From the NCBI GenBank assembly GCA_020638555.1, contig JACKII010000002.1:310001-374000 (forward strand): DNA of 64,000 nucleotides, given 5' to 3'. Shown piece after piece: positions 55,004-62,106 of the stretch (positions are counted from its first letter, which is position 1; each line of letters opens with the position of its first letter). A program made the position numbers and the translations under genes. The notes beneath the pieces were generated by a model that did no database searches, was not told where the DNA came from, and saw only the letters and a program-made list of their open reading frames with translations. The stretch is from Alphaproteobacteria bacterium. GTDB taxonomy: Bacteria > Pseudomonadota > Alphaproteobacteria > Bin95.

Positions 55004-56350
55004 ATGTCACGAACCAATATTTGCCTGTTCTGGGGATTCTGGGGCGCGCTCGCGCTGCTGTGGTTGTCGCTGAATCTGGCGGTGTTCGCGGCCCCGAACT
55101 TTTTCGCCCTGCGCGCCTCGATGATCCAGGTCACGGGCGTGATGGCGATGGGGGCGATGGGACTGGCGATGATCCTGTCGCTGCGGCCCAAATGGCCGGA
55201 AGCGCGGCTGGGCGGGCTCGACAAGATATACCGGTTGCACAAATGGCTCGGCATCGGCGCGCTGACCCTGGCGGTGGTGCACTGGCTCTGGTCGGAAGTG
55301 CCGAAATGGGCGGTGGGGCTCGGCCTTCTGGCCCGGCCCCAACGCGGGCCGCGGCCCCAGATCGACGATCCGGTGCAGGCCTTTCTCGGCAGTCTCCGCG
55401 GCACCGCCGAGGGGCTGGGCGAATGGGCGTTCTATGCGGTCGTCCTGCTCTTGCTGATCGCGCTGATCCATCTGATCCCCTATCGCTGGTTCCGCTACAG
55501 CCATCGGCTGGTGCCGGCCGCCTTCCTGGTGCTCGTCTTCCACGCCGTCGTCCTGCTCGACTATGCGATGTGGCCGACGCCCCTGGGAATTGTCCTCGGG
55601 GTGCTGCTGCTATGGGGCAGCTATGCCGCCATCCTCTCGATTTTCGGCCGGATCGGGGCCGGCCGGCGCGTACCGGGCGAGATTGCGGAAAAGCGCTTCT
55701 ATGAGGGCGTCCGGTCGCTGGAGACGGTCGTGAAGCTGGGCCCCGGCTGGGCCGGGCACAAGGCCGGGCAGTTCGCCTTTGCCACCTCCAGCGCGTTGGA
55801 GGGAGCCCATCCCTACACCATTGCCTCCGCCTGGGACCCGAACGACCCCAAAGTGACCTTCATCGCCAAGGAACTGGGCGATCACACGACCGGGCTGGTG
55901 GACCGGCTGAAGGTCGGGCAGACGATAACGGTCGAAGGGCCGTACGGATGTTTCACCTTCGATGACGGCAGGCCGCACCAGATCTGGGTTGGAGCCGGCG
56001 TCGGCATTACGCCCTTCATCGCACGCCTCAAGGAGCTGGCGTCGGAGGAGCCGGGAACCGTTCGGCCCGAAATCGACCTGTTTCACACCACGCGGGAGGT
56101 CGACGAGCGTGCGCTGGAGCGATTGTCGGCGGACGCGCGGGTCGCCAGGGTCAGGCTCCACCTGCTGATCGACGCGAAGCATGGCCGCCTGACCGGCGAG
56201 CGCATTCGCGATCTGGTCCCGAACTGGCGCGAGGCGAGCCTATGGTTCTGCGGCCCCGGCGGCTTCGGAACATCCTTGCGGGCCGATTTCGCCGCGCACG
56301 GGCTGCCGGTCGAAGAGCGGTTTCACCGGGAGATTTTCGCATTGCGCTGA
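55004..56350 (+). CDS. Ferric-reductase-like flavocytochrome with ferredoxin reductase domain
   Basis: A 448-residue inner-membrane protein. Six hydrophobic helices (about 6-210) hold the paired histidines LHKWLGIGALTLAVVHW and YSHRLVPAAFLVLVFHAV, likely heme-b ligands, as in ferric-reductase-like (FRD) domains. The C-terminal half (about 230-448) is an FAD/NAD(P)H module: HPYTIASAWD (FAD), VGAGVGITPFIARL (nucleotide) and LWFCGPGGFGTSLR. It should carry electrons from NAD(P)H across or within the membrane; the acceptor is not known. GGAGAG lies before the ATG. Confidence 0.85.
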   Translation: MSRTNICLFWGFWGALALLWLSLNLAVFAAPNFFALRASMIQVTGVMAMGAMGLAMILSLRPKWPEARLGGLDKIYRLHKWLGIGALTLAVVHWLWSEVPKWAVGLGLLARPQRGPRPQIDDPVQAFLGSLRGTAEGLGEWAFYAVVLLLLIALIHLIPYRWFRYSHRLVPAAFLVLVFHAVVLLDYAMWPTPLGIVLGVLLLWGSYAAILSIFGRIGAGRRVPGEIAEKRFYEGVRSLETVVKLGPGWAGHKAGQFAFATSSALEGAHPYTIASAWDPNDPKVTFIAKELGDHTTGLVDRLKVGQTITVEGPYGCFTFDDGRPHQIWVGAGVGITPFIARLKELASEEPGTVRPEIDLFHTTREVDERALERLSADARVARVRLHLLIDAKHGRLTGERIRDLVPNWREASLWFCGPGGFGTSLRADFAAHGLPVEERFHREIFALR

Positions 56351-56514
56351 TCCGGCGGCGGACGTTTGCGCTCCCGCCCGCGCGACACTCCCGGCCGCGC
56401 CGACCAGCGCCGCCGACCAGCGCCTTGGCCGGGACGTGCGGCCGGCGTTGACCGGCTGCCGTAACGGGGGGAGACTGAAAAAAACAGCGAACCCTTGCCC
56501 GGGAAACAGCGCCC

Positions 56515-57078
56515 ATGCCGTTCTTCGAATCCATGCGGGAGACCGCCGGCCCGCCCAAGGTGTTCGTCACCTACCCGGATCTCTACCGGCCGTGGTCGGA
56601 GATGAGCCAGACGCTGATGAACGGCCCCTCGCCGCTCTCCGAGGCCGAGCGGGAGCTGATCCTTGCGCTGGCGGCCGGCGCCGCCGGCTGCGAGTTCGTC
56701 TATGTCGCCCATTCCGAAGTCGCCTATGCCTGGGGCATCGAGGAGGGGTTGCTCGACGCGCTGCTGGCCGACATCGACACGGCCCCGGTGGACGAGAAAC
56801 TGCGGCCACTGCTGAAATTCGTGCACAAGCTCGCCGTCACGCCGAACGCTGTCACCCAGGCCGACGCCGACGCGGTGTTCGCCGCCGGCTGGGACGAGCA
56901 TGCGCTGCACGACGCCATTGCCGTGACCGCGCGCGCCGCGTTCATGCAGCGGCTGGTCCAGGGCCATGGCTTCATCCCCATGGACCGGGAAACCGCCGCC
57001 AAGCACGCGAAGAACCGCGTCGAAAAGGGCTATGTCAACCTCTACCCGGCGTTCGCGAAACCGGCCGACGCGGACTGA
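56515..57078 (+). CDS. AhpD-like (carboxymuconolactone decarboxylase fold) protein, one redox Cys lost
   Basis: A 187-residue helical protein of the CMD/AhpD fold: LSEAERELILALAAGAAGCE, FVYVAHSEVAYAWG, then a second helical half (DEHALHDAIAVTARAAFMQR, LVQGHGFIPMDRE). AhpD uses C-x-x-C-x-x-x-H; here C59 and H66 remain, but V62 replaces the second Cys. It is thus not a normal peroxidase. It is 24 bases before the acyl-CoA dehydrogenase remnant and may share its transcript. Confidence 0.78.
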   Translation: MPFFESMRETAGPPKVFVTYPDLYRPWSEMSQTLMNGPSPLSEAERELILALAAGAAGCEFVYVAHSEVAYAWGIEEGLLDALLADIDTAPVDEKLRPLLKFVHKLAVTPNAVTQADADAVFAAGWDEHALHDAIAVTARAAFMQRLVQGHGFIPMDRETAAKHAKNRVEKGYVNLYPAFAKPADAD

Positions 57079-57101
57079 TCCGCCAGAAAGGCTTGCGCAC
57101 G

Positions 57102-57512
57102 ATGGACGAACTCCACCCCGACCATGTCCGCCAGATCCGCGACACCGTGAACGCGTTCATGGAGCGGGAAGTGAACCCGCACATGGACGCGATCGAAAAG
57201 TCCGGGGACGAGAACCTGCCCTCGAACCGCATTGCGGCCCTGGCAATGGTCCATGCCTCGCAAACGGCAAAGCTGGTGGGGGACAAGGCGCAGCAGATTT
57301 TCGGCGGCTATGGCATGGCGCTGGAATACCGGGTGTCGTGGCTGAAATCCTACGCCGACCTGTTCTTCACCGGCGAGGGCTCGGCCAATGTGCAGAAAAT
57401 CGTGATTGCCGAGGATGCGCTCGGCTACAAGGTCGCCGACCGCCACCACGGCCGCACCGGCCTGCGCGACCCGCGCCGGGACGACATCGCCGACGAGATG
57501 ACGGCGGCGTAG
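57102..57512 (+). pseudogene. Acyl-CoA dehydrogenase remnant with the middle deleted
   Basis: An intact 136-residue frame joining two distant parts of an acyl-CoA dehydrogenase. Residues 1-36 match the N-terminal helix (QIRDTVNAFMEREVNPHMDA). Residues 45-118 match the C-terminal helical domain (MVHASQTAKLVGDKAQQIFG, GYGMALEYRVSWLKSYADLF, ANVQKIVIAEDALGYKVADR). About 220-250 central residues, including the beta-domain and most FAD contacts, are missing. The start has AGAAAGG 10 bases upstream. It cannot be a working dehydrogenase; it is either a decaying gene after an in-frame deletion or a small protein of new role. Confidence 0.75.
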
Positions 57513-57667
57513 GGCTCACCCTGAACCAATCGGTTCATCCCATCCCAGCCCAGGCGGGAAAGCGCGAGAGCAATTTCGAGCGCAGTGGCATCACGAGGCG
57601 GCTCGGAAATGGCGTCAACACACAATGCTAGAACGTCCGAAGTGAGCCAAGACGAACGGAAAATACT

Positions 57668-58987
57668 CTAGGTTAAAGAAAGTTTGGGATCGACCACATC
57701 ACGGCCGCCCCCCTGAAGCGCCACAGAATTTCTAGAGAGATGATATCTCTTTTCATAAGATCGTAACATTATAACCATTGCAGATAATAAATATGCCCAT
57801 GGCTGAAATGCAACTCCAATAAATGCACCGCCCGACGCGAATACAAGAAGGCAAGTCAACACTGCTCTCCCCAGATCTGACAACCATATCAGTTCCGCAT
57901 TCCCTCTATTTCGTCGGTAAATGCCATACGACATCTTCATAGCGACCAACAGAATACTGACAAAGATCACAAGCCCCACATAGCCATGCTCTCCCAAAAC
58001 CTCGAAATAAATGCTGTGGAACGCCCGCGCCCGTCCTTGCCCCGGAATGAAGCCCAGGTTCGCCAGATAGGAGAAAAACCCGCCGCCAAACGGGTGTTCC
58101 TGTACGAACCGCAGCGTCCAGCCCCAGACTTCCAGCCGGGTCGATGCCGAGGTATCCGCGGCGGGATGAAGGATGGTATCCATTCGCGCATACCAGGCTT
58201 CCGGCAAGGCCATCAGCGCAATACCGGCGACGACCAGGAACACCACGGACAGGCGAATCTTGTAGCGCGAGAACCACCACGTCACCGCCGCCATGACGGC
58301 AAAGGCCACCAGCCCGGTCCTGGCAAAACTTCCCACGGCCGCCGCCAGACACAACACAACATATCCCGCCACCGCAACCGTTGCGATCCAGTTGCGCGGC
58401 ATGATCAGCGTGTGCTTGCGCAGATACAGCACGATCACGATGGCCATCACCGAAAACATCGCCAACATACTGCTTTCCGCAAGCCCAACATTGTTTTGGC
58501 CGGCCACCTCGATCTCTCCATAGCCGCCGCCGCCGGACAGGATGGCCTTGAACCCGGCCGCCGCCACCAGCGGCACGGTGCCGACGGTCAGAACGTACAA
58601 CAGCGCTTCCAGGTGAATGCGGGTGCGGATGACGAACGGAATGAAGCAGGCGAACGCAATCTCCTTGAACGCCCAGTTCCACTTCCACCAAGCCTGTTGC
58701 GGATACAAGGCGTTGAAGGTGGTGAGCGTCACCCACAGCGCAAACAGCCCCATCAGCATATGCAGCGCCGTGAACTTGGGCGGCGCCCGCCGGTCCACCA
58801 CGAAATAGGTCAGCACGGCCGAGACCGCCAGAATCATCGCGATCGGCAAGGGTTTGAAAAAGCCATAGGCCAAATTCTGCGGTTTCAGGATGCTGGCCCA
58901 AAAGTATCCCAGGGTCAGCACGAACGGCGCCGCCATGCCAAGCGCCATCACGCCCAGGGAAAAGAGCGCCAGGACGATGTCCTTCAT
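57668..58987 (-). CDS. O-antigen ligase-like (exosortase-A-type O-glycosylation ligase) membrane protein
   Basis: A 439-residue inner-membrane protein of 10-12 helices with the Wzy_C-type pattern. The large loop reads STRLEVWGWTLRFVQEHPFG then GGFFSYLANLGF and RAFHSIYFEVLGEHGYVGLV, the usual loop after the central helices. The N-terminal half (LKPQNLAYGFFKPLPIAMIL) matches the DUF5935 domain of exosortase-A-associated ligases. No exosortase or PEP-CTERM gene is seen here. The 3' half of the gene (57668-57960) is clearly AT-richer than its surroundings. It overlaps the small upstream gene by four bases. Confidence 0.82.
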   Translation of the reverse strand: MKDIVLALFSLGVMALGMAAPFVLTLGYFWASILKPQNLAYGFFKPLPIAMILAVSAVLTYFVVDRRAPPKFTALHMLMGLFALWVTLTTFNALYPQQAWWKWNWAFKEIAFACFIPFVIRTRIHLEALLYVLTVGTVPLVAAAGFKAILSGGGGYGEIEVAGQNNVGLAESSMLAMFSVMAIVIVLYLRKHTLIMPRNWIATVAVAGYVVLCLAAAVGSFARTGLVAFAVMAAVTWWFSRYKIRLSVVFLVVAGIALMALPEAWYARMDTILHPAADTSASTRLEVWGWTLRFVQEHPFGGGFFSYLANLGFIPGQGRARAFHSIYFEVLGEHGYVGLVIFVSILLVAMKMSYGIYRRNRGNAELIWLSDLGRAVLTCLLVFASGGAFIGVAFQPWAYLLSAMVIMLRSYEKRYHLSRNSVALQGGGRDVVDPKLSLT

Positions 58988-59235
58988 GGGCGCGCAGGCC
59001 CGTTGAAGCGCGGCTGGAACCGCCGGCCGGGCCGGGCGGGCGATGGTGTCTTGGCGCGCGAAGACGGCGACTGGACGGACCGCCGGTCCGGCGTCGTCCC
59101 GGTCGCCTCGGTGCCGGTCGCCTCGGTGCCGGTCGGAGGCCCGAACCAGGGCAGGCTCTTGTCCAGAATGACCGCCCGAAACAGGATATAGGCGAGCAGG
59201 GCAAGGCTCACCGCCAATGTCACAACGTCGATCAT
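58984..59235 (-). CDS. Small one-helix membrane protein upstream of the O-ligase
   Basis: An 83-residue protein: an N-terminal membrane helix (about 3-23, VVTLAVSLALLAYILFRAVI), then a tail of TGTEATGTEATG and Arg/Pro-rich sequence from two perfect 15-nt direct repeats. Its TGA stop overlaps the O-ligase ATG (ATGA), so translation is coupled. I know no function. The start at 59235 (MIDVVT) fits the membrane helix; a longer frame upstream is unlikely. Confidence 0.65.
   Translation of the reverse strand: MIDVVTLAVSLALLAYILFRAVILDKSLPWFGPPTGTEATGTEATGTTPDRRSVQSPSSRAKTPSPARPGRRFQPRFNGPARP
59101..59130. repeat. Two perfect 15-nt tandem repeats in the small membrane protein gene
   Basis: GGTCGCCTCGGTGCC occurs at 59101-59115 and 59116-59130, inside the tail of the small gene on the minus strand. 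It encodes the TGTEA repeats. Slippage there would change protein length in steps of five residues. Confidence 0.75.
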
Positions 59236-59455
59236 TCGAAACCGATCCTCGTGCACCCGCCAAACCGCGCCCAAACCGCAGGGCTCCGCAACGGGGCGCT
59301 CGTCATACCCGACTGTTTTGCACGGCAAGGTTTACCAAAATCCCCCCTGCCACCGCAATCGCTACGAAATGTCCGACAGCGAGACGGCCCGTGTCCCGCT
59401 GTCGGCGATTGCGGCCTTCCACCCGTGTGCCATGGCCGGGCGATGGCGCGAACGA

Positions 59456-60955
59456 TCAGTTGCGGGTGCGGGCGTAGTCCGCCGCGAACTTGCCGGCGCG
59501 CTGGCCGAACACCGCGCCGCTCATCAGGCCGGTGCCGCCGGGGTAGTTCTCGTAAAACAGGCCGCCGACCAGTTCGCCCGCGGCATAAAGCCCGGGAATC
59601 GAGCGGTCGGTGATGTCCTGGACCTCGTTCTTGTCGTTGATCTTCACGCCGCCGAACGTGAACGTGATGCCGGTCGTGGTGACGTAGGCGACATAGGGCG
59701 GCTTGTCGATCGGCAGCGCCCAGTTGGTCTTGTCCGGATTCAGGCCGCTGGTGGTGACGCCGTCCAGCACCGCCGGGTTGTAGTCGTCGGCCGGGCCGCA
59801 GGCAGCATTGTAGGCGTCGATGGTCGCCCGCAGTTTCGCGGGATTGATGTCGAGCCCTTCGGCCAGTTCCTCGATCGTGCTGGCCTCGACCTTCGTCACC
59901 TCGCGGATGCGGTATTCGTCGCGCAGGCGGTGGACGGTCTTCTGGTCGAAAATCTGCACCGCCGTGCGGTGCGGCTGGCCCATGATCGCCCGGCCGAAGC
60001 GCACATAGGTGAGGTTGCGGTAGTCCTCGCCCTCGTCCACGAACCGCTCGCCGTTCAGGTTGACCATGATGCCGAGCGGGTAGGAATGCTTCTGGAAGTT
60101 GTCCAGGATCCAGCGGTCGCCATAGGGCGGCGCCGAGATATCCCAGCCGACCGAATGGCAGCCGCTCCAGTTGCCATAGGCCTGGGCGCCGATGTCCAGC
60201 GCCATCTTGATGCCGTCGCCGGTGTTGTGGCGGGTGCCGCGCACGCGGCAGAGATCCCAGCCCGGCCCCAGATAGCGCACGCGCATTTCCGGGTTGCTCT
60301 CGAACCCGCCGCAGGCCAGCACGACCGAGCGGGTGGGGATGTCCTCATAGCCGTCCGGGCCGCGCACGGTGACGCCGCTGATCTTGTAGTCCTGATCCTG
60401 GATCAGCCTGGTCGCGCCGGTGCCATAGCGGATTTCGATGCCCAGCTTCGCCGCACGCTCCAGCAGGAAGGTCACCAGGCCGGCGCCGCCGCCCACGGCC
60501 TCGATGTTCACGCCGCCATAGAAATGCTGCTTGCCGTCCACCTCGTAGGACTGGCGGCCGTACATCGGAATGAAGCGCACGCCGTTCTCGCGCAGCCACG
60601 CCATGGCCGGGCGGGACTCGTCGATCAGGATCCAGGCCAGTTCCTCGTTGGCCTGGTGGTGCGTGACCTTCATCAGCGTGTCGTAGAAGAACTGCCGGTC
60701 ATGGGAGGGCAGGATGATTTTCTCCCGCTCCTCCGCCGTCAGGTCCGGCATCACGTCCTGGCAGACATCGTCGAGCCCGGTGTGGCAGAAGCGGAAGCCG
60801 CCGGCGGTGAAATAGGAGTTGCCGCCCTTCTCGTCCTCCGGCGCCTTTTCCAGCACCAGCACGCGGGCGCCGTTCAAATGGGCGTTGATCGCCGCGCACA
60901 GAGCGGCGTTGCCGGCGCCGGCAACGACGACGTCATAGGGATTGGGGGAAGGCAT
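59456..60955 (-). CDS. FAD-dependent tricarballylate dehydrogenase-like flavoprotein (TcuA/fumarate reductase family)
   Basis: A 499-residue flavoprotein. The N-terminal FAD motif is VVVAGAGNAALCAAINAHLN, with EKAPEDEKGGNSYFTAGGFR (FAD and substrate region), CGGFESNPEMRVRYLGPGWD, and the C-terminal GLYAAGELVGGLFYENYPGG typical of fumarate-reductase/TcuA-like enzymes. It oxidises or reduces a dicarboxylic or tricarboxylic acid or steroid-like substrate; the exact substrate is not known. The start at 60955 (MPSPNPYDVV) gives the usual length. No tcuB or tcuC is adjacent. Confidence 0.85.
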   Translation of the reverse strand: MPSPNPYDVVVAGAGNAALCAAINAHLNGARVLVLEKAPEDEKGGNSYFTAGGFRFCHTGLDDVCQDVMPDLTAEEREKIILPSHDRQFFYDTLMKVTHHQANEELAWILIDESRPAMAWLRENGVRFIPMYGRQSYEVDGKQHFYGGVNIEAVGGGAGLVTFLLERAAKLGIEIRYGTGATRLIQDQDYKISGVTVRGPDGYEDIPTRSVVLACGGFESNPEMRVRYLGPGWDLCRVRGTRHNTGDGIKMALDIGAQAYGNWSGCHSVGWDISAPPYGDRWILDNFQKHSYPLGIMVNLNGERFVDEGEDYRNLTYVRFGRAIMGQPHRTAVQIFDQKTVHRLRDEYRIREVTKVEASTIEELAEGLDINPAKLRATIDAYNAACGPADDYNPAVLDGVTTSGLNPDKTNWALPIDKPPYVAYVTTTGITFTFGGVKINDKNEVQDITDRSIPGLYAAGELVGGLFYENYPGGTGLMSGAVFGQRAGKFAADYARTRN

Positions 60956-61189
60956 CGGGCGTTCGCTCCGTCTGGTGTTCGGCGGGAAAATGGAGAGGGC
61001 CGGCGGGGCGGCCTCGTCGGCCGGCATTCTAGCCCCGCTCCCCGCTGCAAACCAAGAGGGCTGCACGGCCGGACGGCGGGCAGGCCGCCGCGCCGGCGGC
61101 GCGGCCTCTTACGACGAATGGCGAATGGGCAGGCCGCGAATTGCCCCTAGGGTTCACACTTGGGCTAAAGTAGCATCCAGCTCCCCTGC

Positions 61190-61206
61190 ATTGCTATAAT
61201 CGCAAT
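61190..61206 (+). promoter_or_regulatory. Extended -10 promoter with inverted repeat before the LuxR-type regulator gene
   Basis: TGCTATAAT (61192-61200) is an extended -10 box 35 bases before the ATG at 61235. ATTGC (61190-61194) and GCAAT (61202-61206) are perfect inverted arms flanking the TATAAT, so a regulator bound here could block the promoter. No clear -35 was found. Confidence 0.5.
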
Positions 61207-61234
61207 CGTCCTGAACCAACCGAGGCTAGAAATT

Positions 61235-61867
61235 ATGGCAGGCTTTCTGATCGTCGACGACCATCCGATGATCCGCGCCGCCCTTGAAACAGCGTTGCTG
61301 CGGGCCTATCCGGACCGCCCCGTGCTGCACGCGTCCGATATCGCATCGGCAGAGGGCATTCTGGCGCGAGAAGCCGCGTTGGATCTGGTGCTGTTCGACC
61401 TGAACATTCCCGGCGCCGATGGCTTTACCGGCCTGATCCGGCTGCGCAACGCCTTTCCGCGCGTACCGATCCTGGTGGTGACGGGGCATGACGACCCGCC
61501 CTACCGGCGCGAGGCCCGGGCGGCGGGAGCGGCGGGCTTCGTCTCCAAGGCGGACGACACGGCCACCATGCTGAATGCCATCGCGGCGGTTCTGGCGGGC
61601 GACGGCCACTGGCCGGAAGACGATGCCCCCCCGGCCGCGGCCGACGAGGGCATCGGCTCCGCGCTCGCCTCGCTGACCCCGCAGCAATTGCGCGTGCTGG
61701 AATTGCTGGGCGAGGGCCTGCTGAACAAGCAGATCGCGCACGAACTGGACATCGTCGAATCGACGGTGAAGGCGCATGTCTCGGCGATTCTGCGCAAGCT
61801 CAACGTCCATTCCCGCACCCAGGCGGTTCTGCTGGCGCAAAAGCTGAATTTCAAGCAACTGGGTTGA
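61235..61867 (+). CDS. LuxR/NarL-family response regulator
   Basis: A 210-residue two-domain transcription factor. The receiver domain (1-125) has acidic residues D8 and D9, the phosphorylated D55 (LFDLNIPG) and K105 (FVSKADD). A C-terminal LuxR helix-turn-helix (about 145-205) reads LTPQQLRVLELLGEGLLNKQ, then ESTVKAHVSAILRKLNVHSR. It must receive phosphate from a kinase; none adjoins it, although a hybrid kinase lies at 45943. A strong -10 box precedes it and repeat copy D follows. Confidence 0.92.
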   Translation: MAGFLIVDDHPMIRAALETALLRAYPDRPVLHASDIASAEGILAREAALDLVLFDLNIPGADGFTGLIRLRNAFPRVPILVVTGHDDPPYRREARAAGAAGFVSKADDTATMLNAIAAVLAGDGHWPEDDAPPAAADEGIGSALASLTPQQLRVLELLGEGLLNKQIAHELDIVESTVKAHVSAILRKLNVHSRTQAVLLAQKLNFKQLG

Positions 61868-61916
61868 GGCTCGCCGCCGGAAACATGCCGGGCCGAAACA
61901 CGCCGCCGCACAGCGC

Positions 61917-62099
61917 TTAGAGCGGAGTCTTTTCCCGCCGGCTCACCAGCCCAGTTTCTCTGTCCCCGCGGAGGCGGGGACCCCTGCCTGAGAGGAAAAT
62001 ACACAGTCCGTGTCCTGTGAGAAGCTCTCAGGCACGGGCTCCCGCTTGCACGGGAGATGGGGCAGGAGAGTGGCTCAACCAGGACCGAAAACGCGCGAA
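61917..62099 (-). repeat. Dispersed palindromic element, copy D
   Basis: A full 183-base copy in the same orientation as B. It begins TTAGAGCGGAGTCTTTTCC and ends GGACCGAAAACGCGCGAA. Contains CCCCGCGGAGGCGGGG (a hairpin), TGCCTGAGAG and CTCTCAGGCA as long-range arms, and CTCCCGCTTGCACGGGAG (a hairpin). It fills the gap between the LuxR-type gene and the convergent cyclase gene, whose stop lies 8 bases from the element. Confidence 0.88.
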
Positions 62100-62106
62100 C
62101 ATTCCC

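Noticed and set aside
61235..61867. Quorum-sensing LuxR
   Set aside because: The protein has a receiver domain with phosphorylatable Asp, not an acyl-homoserine-lactone domain, and no luxI is nearby.
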